From Mycobacterium sp. (GTDB lineage Bacteria > Actinomycetota > Actinomycetes > Mycobacteriales > Mycobacteriaceae): 62,066 bases of DNA. The stretch is taken from assembly GCA_019236925.1 (NCBI GenBank), contig JAFAID010000638.1, forward strand, positions 1 to 62,066. Direction: 5' to 3'. The number at the start of each line of letters is the position of its first letter. The stretch's first letter is position 1. Both the position numbers and the translations under genes were made by a program. A model generated the notes under the pieces. The model saw only the letters and a list, made by a program, of their open reading frames with translations, did no database searches and had not been told where the DNA came from. Positions 8,628-16,004 of this stretch are shown in pieces.

Positions 8628-8986
8628 TGACGTCCGAGGCCACGTCTCGCGACCCACTGCATGGCCGTCCCACCGCGGCTGAACTCATCGCCGCGGTCGC
8701 CGAGTTCCTCGAGACCGATGTCCGCGAGTCGACCGCCGGGCAGGTCAATTTCCATGCCAGGGTTGCGGCCAACGTGTTGCGCATCGTCGAGCGCGAATTG
8801 CAGGTCGACTCGGCCGACGACGTCGCGGACGCGCTGGCCGGCTTCGGCTTCGACGACGAAGCTCAGCTGGCGGCGGCTATTCGAGGCGGGGCGCTGGACG
8901 GGCACGACGAACAGGTGCACTCGGCTCTGCGCGCGTTGGTGAGTCACCGTTTATCGGTCGCGCATCCCGGTTACCAGAACGAGTAG
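8627..8986 (+). CDS. DUF6285 protein, LvaB-like
   Basis: This 119-residue acidic, mostly helical protein starts with RDPLHGRPTAAELIAAVAEFL and contains FHARVAANVLRIVEREL, the pattern of DUF6285 proteins encoded beside APH kinases and acyl-CoA dehydrogenases. The P. putida member LvaB is required together with the kinase LvaA for 4-hydroxyacyl-CoA phosphorylation. The ATG overlaps the catalase-like stop. Its presence is the best local evidence that the kinase acts on a hydroxyacyl-CoA. Confidence 0.82.
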   Translation: MTSEATSRDPLHGRPTAAELIAAVAEFLETDVRESTAGQVNFHARVAANVLRIVERELQVDSADDVADALAGFGFDDEAQLAAAIRGGALDGHDEQVHSALRALVSHRLSVAHPGYQNE

Positions 8987-8996
8987 AAAGAACGCG

Positions 8997-9398
8997 ATGC
9001 CCGCAACCGGCTCCGGCCACAGTCAGCAAGTCATCGCCGAGGTGGCCGATCAGCTATTCGCGGCAATCGAGAGATGCGACGAGACGACGCTCACCCAGCT
9101 CTTCGACGACGACATTGCGGTGTGGCGGGTGGGCGCCCGCCGGGACAACGACAAAGAGCGGGCGCTGAAGGTGCTGCGCTGGTTCATCGATGTCACCACG
9201 CAGCGCCGCTACGAGATCCTCGACCGCCAGCTGTTCACCGACGGTTTCGTCCAGCAACACATCCTGCACGCAACCGGCCACGACGGCGCATTGATCGCAA
9301 TGCGGGTCTGCATCGTGATTAAGTTGGGGGTGAACGGCCTGATCAGCCGTATCGATGAGTACTTCGACCCGGCCGGCCTCGCCCCGCTGATGAGCTAG
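8997..9398 (+). CDS. NTF2-like (SnoaL-type) protein
   Basis: The 133-residue protein has the size and pattern of the NTF2/SnoaL cone fold: an N-terminal helix with QLFAAIERCDETTLTQLFDDDIAVW and a C-terminal strand ISRIDEYFDPAGLAPL. Such proteins act as isomerases, dehydratases or small-ligand binders. It starts 10 nt after the DUF6285 stop behind GAAAGAA and looks like the last gene of the catabolic operon. I cannot predict the substrate. Confidence 0.75.
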   Translation: MPATGSGHSQQVIAEVADQLFAAIERCDETTLTQLFDDDIAVWRVGARRDNDKERALKVLRWFIDVTTQRRYEILDRQLFTDGFVQQHILHATGHDGALIAMRVCIVIKLGVNGLISRIDEYFDPAGLAPLMS

Positions 9399-9524
9399 CC
9401 GGTAACGGAGGAGCAGCGCAGATGACTCGCGCCGGCGACGATGCAGCGCCCGACGACGATGCAGCCCGCGAAGCGGGGTGAGGAGGAGTCGGGCAAATCA
9501 AGGCGATGAGGAGGAGCGGCGCAG
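9399..9524 (+). repeat. Compound degenerate MIRU
   Basis: This 126-bp intergenic stretch contains two copies of the MIRU core GACGATGCAGC (near 9437 and 9454), a mini-ORF of 19 codons (9422-9481, MTRAGDDAAPDDDAAREAG) and a second MIRU end GATGAGGAGGAGCGGCGCAG directly before the ATG at 9525. The mini-ORF stops early, so unlike the other copies it does not bridge the two genes. The final purine-rich stretch serves as ribosome binding site for the next gene. Confidence 0.7.
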
Positions 9525-10061
9525 ATGAATACCGTGGAAACACTGCTGAACGATCCCGACACCGCAGGGGTGTGGAACCTCGTTCCCGACAAATCCACGA
9601 TCAGCTTCAAGATCAGGAACATGTGGGGCCTGATCGGCGTCAAAGGCCGGTTCACCGGCATCAGCGGCGACGGCCAGATCACCGGCAAGGGCGCCATCTT
9701 CGGTCGCCTCGACATCCAAGTGGCGTCGTTGCGAACCGGAATCCGCAAACGCGACCAGCACCTGCTGTCCGCCGATTTCTTCGACGCCGAACGCTTCCCG
9801 GAGATCAGCGTCGTCGTCACCGCCTTGGAGCCGACCACCGCTAACGCCGCGGATTTGCGTGCCACCCTCACCATCAAGGGGGTCACTGCCCCGCTGCCAC
9901 TGCCGGTCCGGATCATCCAGCTCAACGACGGTTCAGTGCGGGTATCGGCGAAAATCACGGTCGACCGGGCCCAGTTCGGCCTGGGTTGGAATCGGCTCGG
10001 CATGATCGCCAAGACGGCGACAGGGTCGGCCGACGCCTGCTTCGTGCGGGCGGCGGGGTAG
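9525..10061 (+). CDS. YceI-family protein
   Basis: The 178-residue protein is a YceI-like single-domain lipocalin-type beta barrel that binds isoprenoid-like lipids. The N-terminal GVWNLVPDKSTISFKIRNMWG, then KGRFTGISGDGQI, VASLRTGIRKRDQHLLSADFFDAERFP and ATLTIKGVTAPLPLPV are characteristic. No signal peptide is seen, so it is probably cytosolic, unlike E. coli YceI. It is joined to the upstream gene only by the compound MIRU and may be transcribed with it. Confidence 0.88.
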   Translation: MNTVETLLNDPDTAGVWNLVPDKSTISFKIRNMWGLIGVKGRFTGISGDGQITGKGAIFGRLDIQVASLRTGIRKRDQHLLSADFFDAERFPEISVVVTALEPTTANAADLRATLTIKGVTAPLPLPVRIIQLNDGSVRVSAKITVDRAQFGLGWNRLGMIAKTATGSADACFVRAAG

Positions 10062-10115
10062 ATCGCATCGGGCGCTGTGCCGCCCGCATGGTCGCTGGGC
10101 AGTACCATCTGGACC

Positions 10116-10514
10116 GTGTCTGCTACCAGCCCACTGCGGATCCTCGTCTACAGCGACAACGCCAAGACCCGACAGGACGTCATGCTGGCGTTGGGCAAAC
10201 GGGTGCACCCCGAATTGCCCGAGCTGAACTACGTCGAGGTGGCCACCGGACCGGTGGTCATCCAGCGGGTGGACGCCGGAGACATCGATCTGGCCATTCT
10301 CGACGGTGAGGCAACCCCCACCGGCGGCATGGGCATCGCGAAGCAGCTGAAAGACGAAATTGCGCAGGGACCACCGATCGTGGTGCTGACCGGACGGCGC
10401 GACGATGCCTGGCTGGCCAGCTGGTCGCGCGCCGAAGCATCGGTCCCGCACCCGATCGACCCGATCCGGCTCAGCCGAACCGTGCTCCAGTTGCTGCGCC
10501 CTCCGGTGCGCTAG
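10116..10514 (+). CDS. Receiver-domain-like protein (Rv3143 type)
   Basis: The 132-residue single-domain protein resembles CheY-like receivers (LRILVYSDNAKTRQDVMLALG, DLAILDGEATPTGGMGIAKQLKD, PIVVLTGRRDD). The phospho-acceptor region DIDLAILDGE keeps Asp, but a canonical acidic pair at the N-terminus is not obvious. No kinase or output domain is attached. M. tuberculosis Rv3143 lies in the same place upstream of nuo. GTG 10116 is chosen because the receiver fold starts just after it; GTG 10077 would add 13 residues. Confidence 0.75.
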   Translation: MSATSPLRILVYSDNAKTRQDVMLALGKRVHPELPELNYVEVATGPVVIQRVDAGDIDLAILDGEATPTGGMGIAKQLKDEIAQGPPIVVLTGRRDDAWLASWSRAEASVPHPIDPIRLSRTVLQLLRPPVR

Positions 10515-10695
10515 CCAATCAGCGGGCCCAGAACCCCAGGGGACACCGGCCACCGAGCGCAGCCCGATCATGCCGCCTCCCAATCCCGCCGTCGGCTGAT
10601 TGATCAACGAAATAGCTTGGCGCCCTTGGCAACTCGTCAATAGCGACGGGCCGCCGGGGAGATGCACGCTTCGGCGGGCCGACCACCCACCCGGC

Positions 10696-10711
10696 TGTGG
10701 TTGAGGTCACA
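10696..10711. promoter_or_regulatory. CRP-like site 1 upstream of nuoA
   Basis: TGTGGTTGAGGTCACA matches the mycobacterial CRP (Rv3676) consensus TGTGA-N6-TCACA at 9 of 10 defined bases. It is one of two near-identical boxes in the 297-bp gap before nuoA, about 100 bp from the start codon. Confidence 0.6.
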
Positions 10712-10751
10712 GATAGACTGCTGAGCGCAGGACCAGACAAGATCGCTAGGC

Positions 10752-10767
10752 TGTGGTTGCGCTCACA
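10752..10767. promoter_or_regulatory. CRP-like site 2 upstream of nuoA
   Basis: TGTGGTTGCGCTCACA again matches TGTGA-N6-TCACA at 9 of 10 bases. Its centre is 56 bp downstream of the first box and about 52 bp upstream of the nuoA ATG, so a regulator bound here would overlap or lie close to the promoter. The rest of the gap (10515-10690, 10768-10811) holds GAGGGAG before nuoA and nothing else that I recognise. Confidence 0.6.
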
Positions 10768-10811
10768 GTCAGTCAGCCCGTAGACAACCAGTGAGGGAGC
10801 GTCTTGGCAGC

Positions 10812-11189
10812 ATGAATCTGTACCTGCCCATCCTGGTCCTTGGGGGGATCGCCGCTGCTTTCGCGCTGGGCTCGGTCGCCATCGCACAGGTCATCGGCCC
10901 TTTGCGCTACAACCGGTCGAAGCTGGAGGCCTACGAGTGCGGGATCGAGCCCAGCGACCAGCCGGCCAACGCGCCGCACGCCGGCAGCGGGCAGCGGTTC
11001 CCGGTGAAGTACTACCTGACTGCGATGCTGTTCATCGTCTTCGACATCGAAATCGTGTTTCTCTACCCATGGGCGGTCAGCTACGACAAGCTAGGGGTAT
11101 TCGCGCTGGTCGAGATGGTGGTGTTCATGCTCACCGTCTTTGTGGCCTACGCATACGTGTGGCGCCGCGGCGGTCTGACTTGGGATTGA
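10812..11189 (+). CDS. nuoA: NADH-quinone oxidoreductase subunit A
   Basis: The 125-residue membrane subunit of respiratory complex I shows three transmembrane segments (about 4-26, 68-90, 95-115). Conserved landmarks are YECGIEPS, the cysteine loop near the quinone site, and FPVKYYLTAMLFIVFDIEIVFLYPW. ATG 10812 matches the usual mycobacterial N-terminus MNLYLPILVL and is preferred over the upstream GTG 10791. It opens the 14-gene nuo operon. Confidence 0.97.
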   Translation: MNLYLPILVLGGIAAAFALGSVAIAQVIGPLRYNRSKLEAYECGIEPSDQPANAPHAGSGQRFPVKYYLTAMLFIVFDIEIVFLYPWAVSYDKLGVFALVEMVVFMLTVFVAYAYVWRRGGLTWD

Positions 11190-11197
11190 GGTAAGAC

Positions 11198-11752
11198 GTG
11201 GGTCTGGAGGAGAAACTGCCGAGCGGTCTCTTGCTGACGACCGTCGAAACACTCGCGGGCTACTTCCGCAAGAACTCGTTGTGGCCGGCAACGTTCGGAT
11301 TGGCCTGCTGCGCGATTGAGATGATGGCTACCGCCGGCCCCCGATTCGACATCGCCCGCTTTGGCATGGAGCGGTTTTCGGCAACACCCCGGCAGGCCGA
11401 TCTGATGATCGTGGCCGGCCGAGTCAGCCAGAAGATGGCGCCGGTGCTGCGTCAGATTTACGACCAGATGGCCGAGCCCAAATGGGTGCTTTCCATGGGC
11501 GTGTGCGCGTCGTCGGGCGGGATGTTCAACAACTACGCGATTTTGCAGGGCGTGGACCACGTCGTGCCGGTAGACATCTACTTACCCGGCTGCCCGCCCC
11601 GTCCGGAGATGCTGTTGTACGCAATCCTCAAGCTGCACGACAAGATTCAGGAGATGCCGTTGGGCGTCAACCGCGAACAGGCCATCGCCGAAGCCGAACA
11701 AGCGGCGCTGGCCGCCAGGCCGACGATCGAGATGCGCGGACTGCTGCGATGA
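11198..11752 (+). CDS. nuoB: NADH-quinone oxidoreductase subunit B
   Basis: This 184-residue subunit carries cluster N2, the last [4Fe-4S] centre before quinone. The ligands are visible: Cys37-Cys38 in GLACCAIE, Cys103 in GVCASSGG and Cys132 in LPGCPPRPE. Start GTG 11198 is 8 nt after nuoA, behind GAGG. The stop overlaps the nuoC ATG. Confidence 0.98.
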   Translation: MGLEEKLPSGLLLTTVETLAGYFRKNSLWPATFGLACCAIEMMATAGPRFDIARFGMERFSATPRQADLMIVAGRVSQKMAPVLRQIYDQMAEPKWVLSMGVCASSGGMFNNYAILQGVDHVVPVDIYLPGCPPRPEMLLYAILKLHDKIQEMPLGVNREQAIAEAEQAALAARPTIEMRGLLR

Positions 11753-12486
11753 GCTCGCCGGAGCACGACCCGAAGCGGGCAGCCAGCGAGGTGGGCGGAG
11801 ATCCTGTGCCCGCCGGCCAATCCGACAAAGAGGTGATCGACGTCCGCCGAGGCATGTTCGGCGTCCACGGCACAGGCGACACGTCGGGTTACGGACGACT
11901 GGTAAGCCAGGTCACGCTCGACGACGGAAGTCCGCGACCCTACGGCGGATACTTCGACGAGGTGGTCGATCGATTGGCCGCGGCGCTGAAGGCCGACGGC
12001 GTCGAATTCGAAGACGCCGTAGAGAAAGTCGTGGTCTACCGCGACGAGCTCACCGTGCACGTGCGCCGTGAGCTACTGCCACAGGTGGCCAGCCGGCTCC
12101 GCGACGACCCGCAGCTGCGCTTCGAGTTGTGCCTGGGCGTCAACGGCGTGCACTACCCGCACGAAACCGGACGCGAGCTGCACGCGATTTATCCGCTCAA
12201 GTCGATCACCCACGGGCGTCGTATTCGACTGGAAGTGGCTGCGCCGGATGGTGATCCGCACATCCCGTCGCTGTTCGCCATCTACCCGACCAACGACTGG
12301 CACGAGCGCGAGACCTATGACTTCTTCGGCATCATCTTCGACGGCCACCCGTCGTTGACCCGCATCGAGATGCCCGACGACTGGCAGGGGCACCCCCAAC
12401 GCAAGGACTATCCACTGGGCGGCGTTCCAGTGGAGTACAAGGGCGCGACGATTCCCCCGCCCGATCAGCGGAGGTCCTACAACTGA
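11749..12486 (+). CDS. nuoC: NADH-quinone oxidoreductase subunit C
   Basis: The 245-residue peripheral-arm subunit has the typical 30-kDa subunit motif: [35 protein letters not shown] sequence near residues 185-215 and RKDYPLGG. An N-terminal extension of about 50 residues precedes the conserved domain. ATG 11749 overlaps the nuoB stop by ATGA, and the stop overlaps the nuoD ATG by one base. The longer upstream frame is nuoB in another phase. Confidence 0.97.
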   Translation: MSSPEHDPKRAASEVGGDPVPAGQSDKEVIDVRRGMFGVHGTGDTSGYGRLVSQVTLDDGSPRPYGGYFDEVVDRLAAALKADGVEFEDAVEKVVVYRDELTVHVRRELLPQVASRLRDDPQLRFELCLGVNGVHYPHETGRELHAIYPLKSITHGRRIRLEVAAPDGDPHIPSLFAIYPTNDWHERETYDFFGIIFDGHPSLTRIEMPDDWQGHPQRKDYPLGGVPVEYKGATIPPPDQRRSYN

Positions 12487-13814
12487 TGAGCGAGACCACC
12501 ACCCCCAACGGCGAGGGCAGCGGCGGTGAAACCCTGGTGGCCGTCGTCGGCCAGGATTGGCAAGAGATCGTCGAGGCGGCCCGGGCAGGCGAACCCGGCG
12601 AACGCATCGTCGTCAACATGGGACCCCAACACCCTTCCACCCACGGCGTGCTGCGGCTGATCCTGGAGATCGAAGGCGAGACGGTCACCGACGCCCGGTG
12701 CGTCATCGGCTACCTGCACACCGGAATCGAGAAGAACCTCGAGTACCGGTACTGGACCCAGGGCGTGACGTTCGTGACCCGAATGGATTACCTGTCACCG
12801 TTTTTCAACGAAGCCGTCTACTGCCTCGGCGTGGAGAAGCTGCTCGGGATCACCGACGAGATCCCAGAACGGGTCAACATCATCCGGGTGATGATGATGG
12901 AGTTCAACCGGATCTCCTCGCACCTCGTCGCCCTGGCAACCGGCGGCATGGAACTGGGTGCGATGACGGCGATGTTCCTCGGCTTCCGGGAACGCGAGCT
13001 GATCATGAACCTGTTCGAGAAGGTCACCGGCCTGCGGATGAACCACGCCTACATCCGGCCCGGTGGACTGGCCCAAGATCTACCGCCCGACGTGCTGCGC
13101 GAAATCCCGGAACTCGTCAAACTGCTGAGCCGTCGGCTCAACGACATGGAAAACCTGCTCAACGACAACTACATCTGGAAAGCCCGCACCCAGGGCGTCG
13201 GATATCTGGACCTGACCGGTTGCATCGCGCTGGGCGTGACCGGGCCGCCGCTGCGGGCGACCGGGCTGCCCTACGACCTGCGCCGCAGCGACCCGTACTG
13301 CGGCTACCAGCACTACGAGTTCGACGTGATCACTGAGGACACGTGTGATTCCTACGGGCGCTACATCATTCGCGTCAGGGAGATGAGGGAGTCGCTGAAG
13401 ATCGTCGAACAGTGCCTGGATAAGTTGAAACCCGGGCCGATCATGGTGGAAGACCGCAAGATCGCCTGGCCGGCCGATTTGAAGGTCGGCCCGGACGGGC
13501 TGGGCAACTCGCCGGAGCACATCGAAAAGATCATGAGCGGCTCGATGGAGGCGCTGATTCACCACTTCAAAATCGTCACCGAAGGCATCCGCGTCCCGGC
13601 CGGCCAGGTGTACGTCGGGGTCGAGTCGCCGCGCGGCGAGCTGGGCGTCCACATGGTCAGTGACGGCGGCACTCGGCCCTACCGGGTGCACTACCGGGAT
13701 CCGTCGTTCACCAACCTGCAGGCCGTCGCCGCGATGTGTGAGGGCGGGATGGTCGCCGACGTGATCACGGCGGTGGCCAGTATCGATCCCGTCATGGGCG
13801 GGGTGGACCGGTGA
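12486..13814 (+). CDS. nuoD: NADH-quinone oxidoreductase subunit D
   Basis: The 442-residue 49-kDa-type subunit helps form the quinone pocket with NuoB. Landmarks are [39 protein letters not shown] and [10 protein letters not shown] near the C-terminus. It begins at TGATG after nuoC, and its TGA overlaps the GTG of nuoE. The N-terminal 40 residues are an acidic extension. Confidence 0.98.
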   Translation: MSETTTPNGEGSGGETLVAVVGQDWQEIVEAARAGEPGERIVVNMGPQHPSTHGVLRLILEIEGETVTDARCVIGYLHTGIEKNLEYRYWTQGVTFVTRMDYLSPFFNEAVYCLGVEKLLGITDEIPERVNIIRVMMMEFNRISSHLVALATGGMELGAMTAMFLGFRERELIMNLFEKVTGLRMNHAYIRPGGLAQDLPPDVLREIPELVKLLSRRLNDMENLLNDNYIWKARTQGVGYLDLTGCIALGVTGPPLRATGLPYDLRRSDPYCGYQHYEFDVITEDTCDSYGRYIIRVREMRESLKIVEQCLDKLKPGPIMVEDRKIAWPADLKVGPDGLGNSPEHIEKIMSGSMEALIHHFKIVTEGIRVPAGQVYVGVESPRGELGVHMVSDGGTRPYRVHYRDPSFTNLQAVAAMCEGGMVADVITAVASIDPVMGGVDR

Positions 13815-14596
13815 CGGGCGACCAGACGGCCGGCGCGCCAGCCAGCGGCGAGCGAGTGTTCATCCGCCTCGGGCCGCCGCCCGAAGAGCCGGGCCAATTC
13901 GTCGTCGAAGGCGCACCGGAGTCATATCCGGGCGAGGTACAAGCCCGGCTGGAAGTCGACGCCAAGGAAATCATCGGCCGCTACCCCAACCCGCGGTCGG
14001 CGCTGCTGCCGCTGCTGCACCTTGTGCAGTCCGAGGACGGCTACGTGACACCGGCCGGCTTGGAGTTCTGCAGCGAACAGCTCGGACTGACCGGCGCTGA
14101 AGTCGCGGCGGTGGCAAGTTTCTACACCATGTACCGTCGCGAACCCACCGGCGACTACCTGGTCGGCGTATGCACCAACACGCTGTGCGCCGTCATGGGC
14201 GGCGACGCCATATTCGCCTCGCTCAAAGAACACCTCGGCATCGGCAACGACGAAACCACCGCCGACAGCTCGATCACCCTGCAACACATCGAATGCAATG
14301 CGGCGTGCGACTTCGCACCGGTCGTCATGGTCAACTGGGAGTTCTACGACAACCAGACCGCAGAGTTGGCACGCAAGCTGGTCGACGGGCTGCGGTCCGG
14401 GGAGCCCCCGGCGCCGACTCGCGGCGCTCCGTTGTGCAAGTTCCGCGAAACCGAGCGGATCCTGGCCGGATTCCCCGACCCGCGTCCCGACGAAGGCCAG
14501 GGCGGTGTAGGCGCGGCCACTGTCGCCGGGCTGCGCGTGGCCAAGGAACGCAAGATGGAAGCGCCACCGGCCGACAGCGCGGGGGAAGGTCAGTGA
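13811..14596 (+). CDS. nuoE: NADH-quinone oxidoreductase subunit E
   Basis: The 261-residue thioredoxin-like subunit carries the [2Fe-2S] centre N1a. Its four cysteines lie in [13 protein letters not shown] and [11 protein letters not shown]. It is much longer than E. coli NuoE, with a C-terminal tail rich in Pro, Glu and Gly after about residue 195. GTG 13811 overlaps the nuoD stop. Confidence 0.97.
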   Translation: MTGDQTAGAPASGERVFIRLGPPPEEPGQFVVEGAPESYPGEVQARLEVDAKEIIGRYPNPRSALLPLLHLVQSEDGYVTPAGLEFCSEQLGLTGAEVAAVASFYTMYRREPTGDYLVGVCTNTLCAVMGGDAIFASLKEHLGIGNDETTADSSITLQHIECNAACDFAPVVMVNWEFYDNQTAELARKLVDGLRSGEPPAPTRGAPLCKFRETERILAGFPDPRPDEGQGGVGAATVAGLRVAKERKMEAPPADSAGEGQ

Positions 14597-15918
14597 TGGC
14601 GCCGCAAACACCGTTGGCTCCCGTGCTGAGCCGCTTCTGGGACGACCCGAAGTCGTGGACCCTTGACACCTACCGCCGCAACGACGGCTACCAGGCCCTG
14701 CAAAAAGCCTTGAAGATGCCGCCGGACGACGTGATCACCGCCATCAAGGATTCCGGGCTGCGCGGCCGTGGCGGGGCGGGTTTCGGGACTGGGACGAAGT
14801 GGTCGTTCATCCCGCAAGGCGACAGCGGTGCGGCCGCCAAGCCGCACTACCTGGTGGTCAACGCCGACGAGTCGGAACCCGGTACCTGCAAAGACATTCC
14901 GCTGATGCTGGCCACCCCGCACTTCCTGGTCGAGGGTGTGATCATCGCGTCATACGCGATCCGGGCCAGCCACGCCTTCATCTATGTCCGCGGTGAGGTG
15001 TTGCCGGTGCTGCGGCGCCTGCAGAACGCGGTCGCCGAGGCCTATGCCGCGGGCTTATTGGGCCGCGACATCGCCGGCTCCGGCTACGACTTGGAGTTGG
15101 TGGTGCACGCCGGTGCGGGCGCCTACATCTGCGGCGAGGAGACGGCGTTGCTCGACTCGCTGGAGGGCCGCCGCGGCCAGCCGCGGCTGCGTCCGCCGTT
15201 CCCCGCGGTGGCCGGACTCTACGGCTGCCCGACGGTGATCAACAATGTCGAGACCATCGCCAGCGTGCCGCCGATCATCCTCAACGGCGTCGACTGGTTC
15301 CGGTCGATGGGCAGCGAGAAATCGCCTGGCTTCACGCTGTATTCGCTGTCCGGCCATGTCACCCGGCCGGGCCAATACGAAGCGCCGCTGGGCATCACGT
15401 TGCGGGAATTACTCGACTACGCCGGCGGGGTGCGCGCTGGGCACCAGCTGAAGTTCTGGACGCCCGGTGGGTCGTCCACTCCGCTTCTCACCGATGAGCA
15501 CCTCGACGTGCCGTTGGATTACGAACGCGTCGGCGCGGCCGGCTCCATGCTGGGCACCAAGGCGCTGGAGATTTTCGACGAGACGACGTGTGTGGTGCGT
15601 GCCGTGGGGCGCTGGATCGACTTCTACAAGCACGAATCCTGCGGCAAGTGCACACCGTGCCGGGAGGGTACGTTCTGGCTCAGCCAGATCTATGAGCGGC
15701 TGGAGACCGGACACGGCACCGCCGAGGATCTGGACAAGCTGCTGGACATCTCCGACGCGATTCTCGGTAAGTCGTTCTGCGCCTTGGGCGATGGCGCGGC
15801 AAGCCCGGTCGAATCGTCGATCCGATTTTTCCGCGACGAATACGTCGCGCACGTCGAGGGCGGCGGCTGTCCGTTCGACCCCAAGCTGTCCATGCTCGCC
15901 CCGAATGGAGCCTCATGA
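14596..15918 (+). CDS. nuoF: NADH-quinone oxidoreductase subunit F (NADH-binding)
   Basis: The 440-residue subunit holds FMN, the NADH site and cluster N3. GLRGRGGAGFGTGTKW is the NADH/FMN glycine loop, VNADESEPGTCKDI lines the flavin pocket, and ESCGKCTPCREGTFW with a later FCALGDGA supplies the [4Fe-4S] cysteines. ATG 14596 overlaps the nuoE TGA; GTG 14593 just before it is an alternative. Its TGA overlaps the ATG of the following MIRU. Confidence 0.98.
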   Translation: MAPQTPLAPVLSRFWDDPKSWTLDTYRRNDGYQALQKALKMPPDDVITAIKDSGLRGRGGAGFGTGTKWSFIPQGDSGAAAKPHYLVVNADESEPGTCKDIPLMLATPHFLVEGVIIASYAIRASHAFIYVRGEVLPVLRRLQNAVAEAYAAGLLGRDIAGSGYDLELVVHAGAGAYICGEETALLDSLEGRRGQPRLRPPFPAVAGLYGCPTVINNVETIASVPPIILNGVDWFRSMGSEKSPGFTLYSLSGHVTRPGQYEAPLGITLRELLDYAGGVRAGHQLKFWTPGGSSTPLLTDEHLDVPLDYERVGAAGSMLGTKALEIFDETTCVVRAVGRWIDFYKHESCGKCTPCREGTFWLSQIYERLETGHGTAEDLDKLLDISDAILGKSFCALGDGAASPVESSIRFFRDEYVAHVEGGGCPFDPKLSMLAPNGAS

Positions 15919-16004
15919 CACGTGCCGACGACGATGCAGTGGGGGTGCCTCCAGCTGCGCAGCGGCGAGGGGGACGAAGCGATGAGGAGGAGCGGCGCCG
16001 ATGA
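15915..16004 (+). repeat. MIRU, long type, between nuoF and nuoG
   Basis: This 90-nt bridging unit has an ATG (15915) overlapping the nuoF stop and a TGA (16002-16004) overlapping the nuoG ATG (16001). The mini-ORF encodes [20 protein letters not shown] and then RSDEEERRR. The 33-nt insert (15939-15971) is present, as in the copy at 3837. Insertion here keeps ribosome hand-over between two complex I subunits intact. Confidence 0.88.
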
